Assembly (NCBI GenBank): GCA_018402565.1
Contig: JAGYIQ010000013.1
Coordinates: 26,455-90,454, forward strand
Direction: 5' to 3'
Length of the DNA: 64,000 nt
DNA from: Pirellulaceae bacterium
Lineage (GTDB): Bacteria; Planctomycetota; Planctomycetia; Pirellulales; Pirellulaceae
Shown here: in pieces, positions 1-8,593 of the stretch
Position numbering within the stretch: position 1 is the stretch's first letter
How the letters are laid out: the number at the start of each line of letters is the position of its first letter
Notes under the pieces: model-generated
Told to the model about the DNA's origin: nothing
Database searches by the model: none
The model's input: the letters and a program-made list of their open reading frames with translations, nothing else
Program-made: the position numbers and the translations under genes

Positions 1-33
1 CGCAAATCGACCCTCGTCCCCGTTTCTGCAGTC

Positions 34-1761
34 TCAGTCTTGCAAGCGAGTGACTTGTGTGAAATAGGCGCCGTGTTGTTGGCCGTCGGGCCGAGTGAGC
101 CAGGTTTGCAGCCGGGCCGGGCCGGCGGGCAGTTGCAATTGAAACGTGGCATGGGTCGCCGATTCTTCGATCTCGATCGTGCCATCGTAATCGCCGATAG
201 TCAGTCGGGCCGCTCGTATGCCCATGGGCTGTTCCAGCTGGGGTGGCCAGCGATACAGGGTGATTTCGTAAGTGCCCGCTTGTTGCACTTGCACCGCCCA
301 CGGGCCATTGATCACAGCGCCGCGTTGGATCTGGGTTTGGTGCCAGGCGGCCTGCTCCACGCCCGGCATCAGCCAATCGTGACTGTGAAGCGTAAGCGGG
401 TTCTGCGTGCCACCCAACACATGGCGCACCGTGCGTTCGAAGGACGGCTCCAATGATTGCCACCATTGTTCGTATTCGTCTCGCAGATGCTGCACGGTTG
501 CAGGATGGTCTGCCGCGATGTTGTTCTGTTGGCCGGGATCCGCCTCGATGTCGTAGAGTTCTTGGCCGTTCACCAAACGCCAACGGGGTGTGAGAACCGC
601 CGAGTTCTGCCACTTGGGTGGCAGGAAGGCCCGTTGGACGTGAACAAACAGGGTGCGGTCCAAGGGGGCCTCGGTTTGACCGCGCAACGGGGCTGCCAAC
701 GAGACGCCGTCCAGCGGCGGTCCGGCTGGCTTGGTCAAGCTCAAGAGCTCAACCAGCGTGGGCAGCACGTCAAGATGCGCGGTCAGCGACGGTACCTCGC
801 GTCCCTGGGCCAGGCCACCTGCGGGCCAATGCCAGAAACAGGGGACTCGGTGACCACCCTCCCAAGCCGATCCCTTCCAGCCACGCATGCCCGCGTTGAA
901 GTAAGGGTACTTCGCCTCTTGGTCGATCCACCCGGCCGTGGTGCCGTTGTCCGTCAGGAAAACCAACAAAGTGTTTTCCGCTAGGCCCAACTCTGCCAAG
1001 TGGCTGCGGAATGCTCCCAAGTTCTCGTCGATGTTTGTGATCATGCCATAGAAATTTGCCATCTGATTGGGCAGGCCCAAGGCTCGGTAAGGCTCCGCAT
1101 ACGCATCGGGGACATGGTAGGGGCCGTGTGGGGCATTGGTTGACAGATAGAGAAAAAACGGATGATCACGATTTTCTTGCACAAACTTTGTGGCCTCGCG
1201 AAACCAAACATCGGTGCAATAGCCGTCAAATTTTTGCCACTCGCCGTTGGCCAAGTACGTGTCGTCGAAGTAATCGTTCCCCCAGAAGTCCGGACCGTTG
1301 CCGATCCCGCCTCCCAAGTGCCAGACCGAGTGGTCGAAGCCCTGGTCTTGGGGTCGGCAGGGGAGGTTATCGCCCAGATGCCATTTGCCGATCATGGCTG
1401 TCTTGTAGCCGTTGGCTTGGAAGACTTCCGCCAAGGTGAGTTCGTCGGGGTGCAACATCGAGCGGCCGTTGATCGTATGCCAAACGCCGGTGCGAGTGGA
1501 ATAACGGCCGGTCAACAGAGCGGCTCGGGTGGGCGAGCAGGTCGGATCGGTGTGAAAATTCGTCAGGCGAACACTCTCTTGGAACAGCGTATCCAAGTGA
1601 GGTGTCCGGATAACGGGATTCCCGTGAGCGGCAACTTCACCGTAACCCTGGTCGTCGGTGATAATGACAATGACATTCGGCGGTCGATCGCAGGCGCTGG
1701 TAGTACCGCCAATCGTGAGTGCCAGAACGAGCCCAAGCAGCCAGGGGGCGATGTATGTCAT
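34..1761 (-). CDS. Secreted type I sulfatase (arylsulfatase family)
   Basis: 575-residue enzyme predicted to hydrolyse sulfate esters, probably of polysaccharides, outside the cytoplasm. Seen: N-terminal hydrophobic signal (about residues 5-23, with Cys24 as possible lipid or cleavage site), metal-binding TDDQGYGE at 35-42, and the sulfatase signature C75-S-P-T-R79 whose Cys is the family's formylglycine precursor, followed by LLTGRY and a GKWHLG motif. About 90 residues beyond the catalytic core form a beta-rich tail. The frame stays open to 1935, but that extension translates a dispersed repeat and lacks a signal; the ATG at 1761 places the signal peptide at the N-terminus. Substrate is not deducible. 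Confidence 0.93.
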   Translation of the reverse strand: MTYIAPWLLGLVLALTIGGTTSACDRPPNVIVIITDDQGYGEVAAHGNPVIRTPHLDTLFQESVRLTNFHTDPTCSPTRAALLTGRYSTRTGVWHTINGRSMLHPDELTLAEVFQANGYKTAMIGKWHLGDNLPCRPQDQGFDHSVWHLGGGIGNGPDFWGNDYFDDTYLANGEWQKFDGYCTDVWFREATKFVQENRDHPFFLYLSTNAPHGPYHVPDAYAEPYRALGLPNQMANFYGMITNIDENLGAFRSHLAELGLAENTLLVFLTDNGTTAGWIDQEAKYPYFNAGMRGWKGSAWEGGHRVPCFWHWPAGGLAQGREVPSLTAHLDVLPTLVELLSLTKPAGPPLDGVSLAAPLRGQTEAPLDRTLFVHVQRAFLPPKWQNSAVLTPRWRLVNGQELYDIEADPGQQNNIAADHPATVQHLRDEYEQWWQSLEPSFERTVRHVLGGTQNPLTLHSHDWLMPGVEQAAWHQTQIQRGAVINGPWAVQVQQAGTYEITLYRWPPQLEQPMGIRAARLTIGDYDGTIEIEESATHATFQLQLPAGPARLQTWLTRPDGQQHGAYFTQVTRLQD

Positions 1762-1865
1762 GAGGCGTGACCTTGGTGGTGGTGAGAGGTGGCGTCGCAG
1801 GGCGGTATCTGTGGGCGAGCGGAGCGGTTCTGACAGCTGTCTCAACCCTACGCCCCCTGGCCCTC

Positions 1866-1996
1866 GGGGCTTATTGATTTTTCCAGACTTACACGCGAGG
1901 TTTCCGCCCGAGTTAATGAAATCGTGCAAAAACACGGCGTTTTCCCGTCAATCGAAACGCTTGACGCGTTCCGCTACGGAAAAATCAACAAGCCCC
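1866..1996. repeat. Family A dispersed repeat, single copy
   Basis: About 131 bp element with terminal inverted repeats: bases 1866-1884 read inward GGGGCTTATTGATTTTTCC and 1978-1996 match its reverse complement with one mismatch. The interior is shared with the arrays near 8.2 and 48.8 kb (CAAAAACACGGCGTTTTCCC and GAAACGCTTGACGCGTTCCG). It lies in the 458-base gap between the divergent sulfatase and asd genes. The remaining about 220 bases before asd show no clear feature. Confidence 0.9.
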
Positions 1997-2219
1997 TCGG
2001 AGCCCACGATCTTACCCCACGCGAGAGGCTGGAACCACAGGCGGCTGGCACGAGTGCGGTGGTGGTCCGGCGTGGTTCGAGCGGCAGCAATTGGGGTTCG
2101 GAGGCGGTCGTGACAACGGGTGCTGAACTGCTAAACTATGCGGGTGGTGCGGGTTCTGACGGCGTCGACTGTGGCTGCCGCCCCGCCTTTGGGCTACTCC
2201 GCTAGAAGAACCTCGAGCA

Positions 2220-3251
2220 ATGAGCTCTCTCCGAACCTTGGCTGTAATTGGCGCGACGGGCGCTGTGGGACGAATCGTGTTGGAGCAGTTGGCCAAGCGT
2301 CAACTGCCGGTCGAACGGTACGTGTTCTTGGCATCCAAACGCTCGGCTGGCTCGACAATTGAGTTTCTCGGACAAACCTACCAAGTGGGCCTGATGGAGC
2401 CGTCGGCTTTCCAGGGAATCGACTTGGCGATCGCCAGCACACCGGACGAGGTGGCGGTGGAGTTTATGCCCTGGGCCCGAGCGGCCGGGACGATTGTGAT
2501 CGATGAGAGTGCCGCCCATCGCATGTTGCCGGAGGTTCCCTTGGTGATTCCAGAAGTCAATGCCCACGCGTTGGCTCGGCATCAGGGGATCATCGCCAGT
2601 CCGAATTGTTCGACGACGCAATTGGTGGTGGCGCTCAAGCCGCTGCATGATGCGGCTCGGGTGAAACGCGTGGTGGTGACGACCTATCAGGCCACCAGTG
2701 GAGCGGGGTCGGCGGGCCCGGAAGAGTTGGCCGCGGGCCAGCAGGCGGCGTTGGCAGGGCAGGGGTTTGAGCCGCGGACGTTCCAGTATCCGATCGCCAA
2801 CAACCTGATCCCACAGATTGGCTCGCACAAGGAACAAGGCTACACCTCCGAAGAAATGAAATTGGTCTACGAGACGCGGAAGATCCTGGAGGATGACTCG
2901 ATCCAAATCGGTCCGACCTGTGTGCGAGTGCCGGTGCCGAACGTGCACAGCGAGAGTGTCGTGGTGCAGACCGAGCGTGAGGTGACACCGGAGGAAGCGC
3001 GTGAGTTGTTCGCCAATTTCCCTGGCATCACGGTTTGGGACGATTTGCAACAGAAGCAGTATCCGATGCCGCTGAACGTGAGTGGTCGGGATGATGTGGT
3101 GATCGGCCGGATTCGCCGCGACCTGTCGGATCGCAACAGTTTGGCCTTCTGGTGTGTCAGTGACAACTTGCGGAAGGGTGCGGCGACCAACGCGGTCCAG
3201 ATTGCGGAGGTGTTGTGTTCTGCGGCAGCGACGGCCCGATGCGGTACCTGA
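2220..3251 (+). CDS. asd: Aspartate-semialdehyde dehydrogenase
   Basis: 343-residue cytoplasmic enzyme making L-aspartate semialdehyde from aspartyl phosphate with NADPH, the branch point to lysine/diaminopimelate, threonine and methionine. Seen: N-terminal Rossmann motif GATGAVG at 11-17, the catalytic SPNCSTTQ motif with Cys130, the YQATSGAGSAG stretch, and a C-terminal dimerisation region with VPVPNVHSES and RRDLSDRNSLAFW. Full length for the family. Its last 13 bases overlap truA, and there is no strong ribosome-binding site before the ATG. First gene of a tight series with truA and a glycosyltransferase, a pairing without an obvious functional link. Confidence 0.96.
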   Translation: MSSLRTLAVIGATGAVGRIVLEQLAKRQLPVERYVFLASKRSAGSTIEFLGQTYQVGLMEPSAFQGIDLAIASTPDEVAVEFMPWARAAGTIVIDESAAHRMLPEVPLVIPEVNAHALARHQGIIASPNCSTTQLVVALKPLHDAARVKRVVVTTYQATSGAGSAGPEELAAGQQAALAGQGFEPRTFQYPIANNLIPQIGSHKEQGYTSEEMKLVYETRKILEDDSIQIGPTCVRVPVPNVHSESVVVQTEREVTPEEARELFANFPGITVWDDLQQKQYPMPLNVSGRDDVVIGRIRRDLSDRNSLAFWCVSDNLRKGAATNAVQIAEVLCSAAATARCGT

Positions 3252-4048
3252 AGCTGACGGTAGCCTACGATGGCACGCATTTTGTGGGTTGGCAAATTCA
3301 ACCGAACGGTCCCAGTATCCAAGGCGAGTTGCAGCGGGCATGGTTGGCGGTGACCGGTGAGTCGGCCACGATCACGGGTTCTGGCCGGACGGATTCGGGG
3401 GTGCACGCGGTCGGGCAGGTCGCCAGTCTGATGACGGAGCAGCGGATTCCTGTCACGGCGATCCCCGGGGCGTTAAATGCCTATTTGCCGGAGGCGATTG
3501 TGGTCCGCGAGGCGGAGGAGGCGGAGTACGACTTTCATGCGATCCGCGATGCTGTGTGCAAGACCTATCGGTACACGATCCAGATGGGGCGGCGACGCAG
3601 CCCGTTTCTGCTGACGCGTAGTTGGTATGTCCCGCGACCGCTGGATACGGAGCAGATGGGCAGGGCAGGGCAGGGGTTTGTCGGAAGGCAGGACTTCGCC
3701 AGTTTGCAGTCGGCGGGGGCGCCGCGTCGATCGACGATTCGCACGATCCTTGAGGTCCGCTGCGAGGCGTTGGAGCAGGATGGCTTTCCCTTGTTTCAGG
3801 TGTACGTGACGGGGGATGGGTTCCTGTACAACATGGTCAGGAATCTGGCGGGGACCTTGGTGTTAGTTGGTCGCGGGAAATTGACGCCGGAGGATATCCC
3901 GCGGATTCTGGCGGCACGGGATCGGACCATCGCGGGACCCACCGCGCCGGCGGCGGGCCTGACTTTGCTGCACGTCCAGTACCGACGACCGGAGGCGGCG
4001 GCGTCGGTGGGAGTTTCGGAGCAGCGGGAGTCGGTGCCCGAGCCATGA
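3239..4048 (+). CDS. truA: tRNA pseudouridine(38-40) synthase TruA
   Basis: 269-residue enzyme converting U38-U40 of the tRNA anticodon arm to pseudouridine. Seen: the family opening MRYLKLTVAYDGT with FVGWQ, and the catalytic motif GSGRTDSGVHAVGQ containing Asp52, the nucleophile. The second half carries the conserved FLYNMVRNLAGTLV segment. The ATG at 3239 starts exactly at the conserved N-terminus; a longer reading from 3215 adds residues not seen in the family. Overlaps asd by 13 bases and the next gene by 4 (ATGA), so translation is probably coupled. Confidence 0.96.
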   Translation: MRYLKLTVAYDGTHFVGWQIQPNGPSIQGELQRAWLAVTGESATITGSGRTDSGVHAVGQVASLMTEQRIPVTAIPGALNAYLPEAIVVREAEEAEYDFHAIRDAVCKTYRYTIQMGRRRSPFLLTRSWYVPRPLDTEQMGRAGQGFVGRQDFASLQSAGAPRRSTIRTILEVRCEALEQDGFPLFQVYVTGDGFLYNMVRNLAGTLVLVGRGKLTPEDIPRILAARDRTIAGPTAPAAGLTLLHVQYRRPEAAASVGVSEQRESVPEP

Positions 4049-5208
4049 AGATCGCCCACATCATCACGCGTATGATCATCGGTGGGGCCCAGGAGAATAC
4101 GCTCTACAACTGTCTGGATCTGGCCCGAGATTTTGGTGACGAGGTCGTCTTGTTGACGGGACCGACGACGGGTCCCGAGGGCAAGTTATTGGAGTCGATG
4201 TCGGAGGCGGATCGCGCGGCGATCGACATCCAGATCGTGCCATCGCTGCGCCGCAGCATCCAACCGGCGGACGATTGGCGGGCCCAGCGTGAATTGACGG
4301 CGGCCTTGCGGCGGATTCGCCCGGATGTCGTGCATACTCACAGTGCGAAAGCGGGATTTTTGGGGCGGCGGGTGGCCTGGGGTTTGCGGGTGCCGGCCGT
4401 GGTGCACACGGTGCATGGGGCTCCGTTCCATCCCTACCAGAATCGGCTGGGGTATTGGCTGTTTCGCTGGCTCGAATGGCACGCCGCCGCTCGTTGTCAC
4501 CACCTGATCAGCGTGGCGGACGCCATGACGGACTTGATGGTCCAGGCGGGAGTGGCTCCGCGGGAAAAGTTCACCACGATTTACAGTGGGATGGAGGTGG
4601 AGCCGTTCTTGCGGGCGTCCGAGCAGCGAGCGGCGGTGCGGCGACAGTGGGGCTTGGCGGAGGAAGATTTGGTGATCGGCAAGATCGCGCGACTGGCGCC
4701 GCTCAAGGGTCACGACGCCCTGTTGCGGAGTGCGGCGGAGGTGATCGAGCGGGATGCGCGGGTCAAATTTCTGTTGGTGGGCAACGGGACGCTGACGGAG
4801 CAGATCGTGCAGGAGATTGACCGGCGGGGTCTGAGCGATCATTTTGTACGGACCGGTTTGGTGGATCCGGGGCAGATTCCCGGGCTGATTGCGGCCATGG
4901 ATATGGTGGTCCACACCAGTCTCCGCGAGGGTTTGGCGCGGGTTTTGCCGCAGGCGTTGTTGGCGGGTGTTCCGGTGGTCTCGTTTGATATTGACGGCGC
5001 CCGCGAGGTCTGTATAGACGGTGAGACCGGTTATTTGGTGGCGGCGGGCGATACCGACGGGCTGACGCGGCGGTTGCTGGAGTTGGTCCAGGACTCTCGG
5101 CTGCGACAGCGGATGGGCGGGGCAGGGCGATTGCGTTGTCAGGAGATCTTCGACCATCATTTTATGACGGCAAAAATTCGAGAAGTTTATCAACGATTTT
5201 TGAGGTGA
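4045..5208 (+). CDS. GT4-family glycosyltransferase
   Basis: 387-residue predicted retaining glycosyltransferase with two Rossmann-like halves (GT-B). Seen: N-terminal HIITRMIIGGAQENT, typical of the family's acceptor-side loop, HTHSAKAGFLGR, the donor-side GKIARLAPLKGH motif, and REGLARVLPQALLAG followed by VPVVSFDIDGAREV. In the usual E-x7-E motif the second Glu is Gln here, a variant I recall in this subfamily. Probably acts on a cell-surface glycan or lipid-linked sugar, but neither donor nor acceptor can be inferred. Overlaps truA by 4 bases; the kinase gene follows after 4 bases. Confidence 0.9.
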   Translation: MKIAHIITRMIIGGAQENTLYNCLDLARDFGDEVVLLTGPTTGPEGKLLESMSEADRAAIDIQIVPSLRRSIQPADDWRAQRELTAALRRIRPDVVHTHSAKAGFLGRRVAWGLRVPAVVHTVHGAPFHPYQNRLGYWLFRWLEWHAAARCHHLISVADAMTDLMVQAGVAPREKFTTIYSGMEVEPFLRASEQRAAVRRQWGLAEEDLVIGKIARLAPLKGHDALLRSAAEVIERDARVKFLLVGNGTLTEQIVQEIDRRGLSDHFVRTGLVDPGQIPGLIAAMDMVVHTSLREGLARVLPQALLAGVPVVSFDIDGAREVCIDGETGYLVAAGDTDGLTRRLLELVQDSRLRQRMGGAGRLRCQEIFDHHFMTAKIREVYQRFLR

Positions 5209-5212
5209 GACT

Positions 5213-6097
5213 GTGGCCAGTGGTCAACATTTTTTGGGGCCCTTTCAATTGGTGCGGATGATCCGTTCCGGCCAGACATGTCAGGTCTGGGAGGCGATTC
5301 GCTCCGGCACCGACGAACGCGTGGCCTTGAAGGTGCTGCTGCGAGAACATCTGAAGACCAAGGAATTGGTCGATGCCTTGCGACACGAGGCAGCGGTCGG
5401 CAAGACCTTGGATCATCCCAAGGTGATCAAGATCATTGGCTTTTTTCAGCAGCACACGTTGCCATTCATCGCGATGGAGTTGTTCGCTGCCAATAACTTG
5501 AAGCAGGAAGTTCGCGATCACCTGGATCGACTCTTGTTGGATATCGACAACGTGTTGATGGCGTGTTGCGAGGGGCTGGCGCACATGCACAAAAAGGGCT
5601 GGTTGCACTGCGATATGAAACCGGACAACTTCCTGATCAACACCGACAAAGAAATTCGTCTGATCGATTTTTCGATTGCTCAAAAGATCAGCAAATCGTC
5701 GATTTTTAGCGGTTGGGGTGGCGGGAACAAGTCGATTTCGGGCACAAGAAGTTATATGGCTCCGGAGCAGATTCGCAACAAGCACCTGACCATTGCCACG
5801 GATATCTATGGTATGGGGTGCACCTTTTTCGAGATGGTCAGCGGCAAGTTGCCCTACACAGCATCAACGCCCAACGAGCTGCTGTCGAAGCATTTGGGAG
5901 CGCCGATTCCGTCGGTGTTGCCCGCCAACAATATGGTTTCGGAGGACTTTGCAAATATCTTGACCAAGATGATGGCCAAGGAGCCGGCCAAGCGATTTGC
6001 TTCGGTCGAGGCAGTTATTAGCGAAATCAAAAAGACCCGCGTCCTCAAGCCAGGCTCGCAAAAGAAAATCATGGAACGCATGGCCGGTGGTAACTAA
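5213..6097 (+). CDS. Hanks-type serine/threonine protein kinase, divergent motifs
   Basis: 294-residue soluble kinase-domain protein, with no membrane segment or extra domain. Seen: degenerate glycine loop SGQTCQV (19-25), VALK with Lys40, helix-C Glu59, catalytic loop HCDMKPDN with Asp134, metal-binding DFS at 152-154 where DFG is usual, and activation-segment end YMAPEQ. HCD instead of HRD means it lacks the arginine that reads activation-loop phosphorylation. Catalytic Lys, Glu and both Asp are retained, so activity is plausible. Start is GTG at 5213 behind GAGGTGAG. Placed 4 bases after the glycosyltransferase, so probably co-transcribed; substrates unknown. Confidence 0.88.
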   Translation: MASGQHFLGPFQLVRMIRSGQTCQVWEAIRSGTDERVALKVLLREHLKTKELVDALRHEAAVGKTLDHPKVIKIIGFFQQHTLPFIAMELFAANNLKQEVRDHLDRLLLDIDNVLMACCEGLAHMHKKGWLHCDMKPDNFLINTDKEIRLIDFSIAQKISKSSIFSGWGGGNKSISGTRSYMAPEQIRNKHLTIATDIYGMGCTFFEMVSGKLPYTASTPNELLSKHLGAPIPSVLPANNMVSEDFANILTKMMAKEPAKRFASVEAVISEIKKTRVLKPGSQKKIMERMAGGN

Positions 6098-6205
6098 GCG
6101 TTTCGTCCCTCGAGATGCCAGTCGACCCTCGGATGCTTTCCGTGGGACGGATGGTAAAACCAATCAAACCTAAATCCCTTCCATTCACATCCAGAAGCTC
6201 CAACC

Positions 6206-7177
6206 ATGAAGCCCGATGCCTATTTGCCGTTCGAGTCCACGCTCAAAAGTATTCAAGCTGAAATCGACGCTGCCACGGCAGCTCAGGATGGATCCAGCGA
6301 ACAGCAAGAAAAGATTCGCCAACTGCGGCAACAATGGGTCGATACCGCCCGCGATTTGTATAACAACTTGACCCCATGGCAGACCGTCCAGGTGGCTCGG
6401 CATAAAGATCGACCGCACACGGTGGACTATCTGAGTTTGGTGTTCGACGAGTTCGTGGAGCTGCACGGCGACAAGTTCTTCGGCGACGACCGCGCGATTC
6501 GGACCGGCTTCGCCAAGTTGGAGGATCGCAAAGTGATGGTGATTGGTCACCAGAAGGGACGCAATTACCAAGAGCGTACGGAGAACTTCTTTGGCTGTGC
6601 CCATCCCGAGGGTTACCGCAAGGCGATGAGCAAAATGAAACTGGCGGCCAAGTTTGGCTTGCCCGTGATTTGCTTGATCGATACGCCGGGTGCGTACCCG
6701 GGTGTGGGTGCCGAGGAACGCGGGCAAGCGCAAGTCATTGCGGAGAGCATGTTCCTGATGTCTCAATTGCCGACGCCGATTGTCTGTATCGTGATTGGCG
6801 AAGGCGGATCGGGCGGAGCTCTGGGGATCGGCGTGGGCGACAAGGTCGCGATGCTGCAGCACTCGTATTATTCCGTCATCAGTCCGGAGGGTTGTGCCGG
6901 CATTTTGTGGAAGAGTTCCGAGTTCGCCGAATTGGCGGCCGATGCCCTGAAGTTTACCTCTCGAAATTTATCCCAATTGGGCGTGGTCGATGACGTGATT
7001 GAAGAACCGTTGGCGGGCGCGCATCGGGATCCGCATGAGATGGCCAACCGCGTGAAGCATTATCTGTTGCGCTCGTTGGAGGAGTTGGTGCCGATGTCGA
7101 CCGAGCAATTGGTCAGCAACCGTTACGACAAATTCCGTCGCTTGGGAATGTTCTTGGAGCCTGAAGCGGCAGTGTAA
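6206..7177 (+). CDS. accA: Acetyl-CoA carboxylase carboxyltransferase subunit alpha
   Basis: 323-residue subunit that, with AccD, transfers the carboxyl group from carboxybiotin to acetyl-CoA to give malonyl-CoA, the first step of fatty acid synthesis. Seen: N-terminal helical region with LRQQW, the FFGDDRAIRTGFAKL segment, GHQKGRNYQERTENFFGCAHPEGYRKA, the oxyanion-hole segments IDTPGAYPGVGAEERGQ and GEGGSGGALGIGVGD, and ISPEGCAGILWK. Close to the usual length of about 320. A 108-base gap without visible features separates it from the kinase gene. accD is not in this window. Confidence 0.97.
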   Translation: MKPDAYLPFESTLKSIQAEIDAATAAQDGSSEQQEKIRQLRQQWVDTARDLYNNLTPWQTVQVARHKDRPHTVDYLSLVFDEFVELHGDKFFGDDRAIRTGFAKLEDRKVMVIGHQKGRNYQERTENFFGCAHPEGYRKAMSKMKLAAKFGLPVICLIDTPGAYPGVGAEERGQAQVIAESMFLMSQLPTPIVCIVIGEGGSGGALGIGVGDKVAMLQHSYYSVISPEGCAGILWKSSEFAELAADALKFTSRNLSQLGVVDDVIEEPLAGAHRDPHEMANRVKHYLLRSLEELVPMSTEQLVSNRYDKFRRLGMFLEPEAAV

Positions 7178-7202
7178 ATCTGAGCGGTAGATTTCAGTGT
7201 CA

Positions 7203-7230
7203 GCCAACCCAGCATCGGCGCTGGGTTGGC
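7203..7230. terminator. Strong hairpin downstream of accA
   Basis: Perfect 11-bp stem GCCAACCCAGC / GCTGGGTTGGC with a 6-base loop, 25 bases after the accA stop. No T-run follows, so it may be a Rho-type or processing hairpin rather than a classical intrinsic terminator. The rest of the 295-base gap to 7472 shows nothing recognisable. Confidence 0.5.
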
Positions 7231-7472
7231 CCCAGTGTGTTGGCCCCAGTGTTGGCCGCTGAGTTCTCACTGAGTTGGCCTGTGTGCCGCGGAGGATGAC
7301 TGGGTCTGCCGGCCCAAAAACAACCCCAATTCAACGTCCGATAATGTTTCTTATGTTCGGTTCGAGGTAGGTTTTTCCCCGGGAAATCGTGGTTTTGCGT
7401 TTTCCCAGGCCCTTGGCGCCGGCCGCGTGGCCCCAGCCTGATGGGTCATAGGATTGCGGTCGCGACGGAGCC

Positions 7473-8030
7473 TCAAGTTCCGGGGCGCGGCGGTGGCAAG
7501 TCCGCCCTGTCGGCCTGGTAGCCCATCTCTTGGTTTAGGCGGTCGATGTAGGGAGCCAAGACTTGATGCACGGCCGGCGGAAACATGCCTTCGTATTCAT
7601 TGATCCAGCGTGTGATGTGCATGCCCGATTTTGACTGCGTCACGTATTGGCGTTGGTCGTCGCTAAGCAGCGTGACCGAAAACAGCGTGACGGTCACGCA
7701 CAGGAGGATGCCAGAGATGGCTCCCAGAATCGCGCCGGCGTGACGATCAAAATCCTTGAGCGCCATCTTTTCGATATAACTGCGCACGAAGCCAAAACCG
7801 ATCCAGATCACAAGACTGGTGGCCAGGTACAGGATCAGCATGGCGGCCAGTTTGTTCAGCGGTTCGGCCACGGTGATGTACCGAGCGACGGATTCGTTGA
7901 AGCGGATGGCCACCAGGTAGCTGACCACCAACGCGGCGATGGTGGCCAACTGCCAAGCCATGCCTTTGACAGCGCCAAACACCACCGCGCCGACCAAGAT
8001 GGCCAACATGATGACATCGTAGATTTCCAT
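7473..8030 (-). CDS. CvpA-family membrane protein
   Basis: 185-residue integral membrane protein with four hydrophobic segments in the first about 120 residues (starting YDVIMLAILVGAVVFGAVKG) and a soluble tail with a coiled or loop region (RWINEYEG, YIDRLNQEMGYQ). The topology and the opening D-x-x-x-L-x-x-x-x-x-x-G-x-x-x-G pattern fit the CvpA/colicin V production family, whose exact role is unsettled. The frame is open upstream to 8144, but the ATG at 8030 begins directly before the first membrane segment and the extra 38 residues look non-coding. Flanked by a family A repeat array on its upstream side. Confidence 0.8.
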   Translation of the reverse strand: MEIYDVIMLAILVGAVVFGAVKGMAWQLATIAALVVSYLVAIRFNESVARYITVAEPLNKLAAMLILYLATSLVIWIGFGFVRSYIEKMALKDFDRHAGAILGAISGILLCVTVTLFSVTLLSDDQRQYVTQSKSGMHITRWINEYEGMFPPAVHQVLAPYIDRLNQEMGYQADRADLPPPRPGT

Positions 8031-8184
8031 GTGTGCAGCGAACTCCGCGGGAGTAGGGGGCGTAGGACCGCAGCCGACGGGTGGCCGCCGCGGGATCTCC
8101 GACCAAGCAGCTTTACGAATCGGGCCGGCATCGGTCAATGCCAATCGATAGTGCTAGCAAGCTGGCTTGGCGACGATTCCTCTG

Positions 8185-8541
8185 GGGCTTGTTGATTTTT
8201 TCAGACTTACACTCGAAATTGCCGCCTGATTCAATGAAATCGGGCAAAAACACGGCGTTTTCCCATAAATCGAAACGCTTGAGGGCTTGTTGATTTTTCC
8301 AGACTTACGCGCGAAATCGCCGCCTGATTCAATGAAATCGGGCAAAAACACGGCGTTTTCCCATCAATCGAAACGCTTGAGGGCTTGTTGATTTTTCCAG
8401 ACTTACGCGCGAAATCGCCGCCTGATTCAATGAAATCGGGCAAAAACACGGCGTTTTCCCATCAATCGAAACGCTTGACGCGTTCCGCTACGGAAAAATC
8501 AACAAGCCCTTGACGCGTTCTGCGACGGAAAATCAACCAAC
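8185..8541. repeat. Family A repeat array, three units
   Basis: Three head-to-tail units begin at 8185, 8283 and 8381 with a 98-base period. The first two stop at GAAACGCTTGA and run straight into the next GGGCTTGTTGATTTTT. Only the third (8381-8509) is complete, ending with a perfect 18-bp inverted copy GGAAAAATCAACAAGCCC. A further degraded right end follows at 8510-8541. It fills most of the gap between the cvpA-like gene and the YdjM-like gene. Confidence 0.92.
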
Positions 8542-8593
8542 TCGCTGGGGGTTCCTCTTGGAAGAAATCGTCAAAACTGCTTAACTCCGACCC

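Noticed and set aside
1762..1935. Upstream extension of the first sulfatase to 1935
   Set aside because: The extra residues translate a family A repeat that recurs elsewhere without being coding, and the signal peptide begins at 1761.
2202..3341. Long minus-strand open frame opposite asd/truA (379 residues)
   Set aside because: His/Arg-rich antisense shadow of a clear enzyme gene, without domain motifs.
7203..7230. Definite intrinsic terminator after accA
   Set aside because: Strong stem but no T-run follows, so only listed as a possible terminator.
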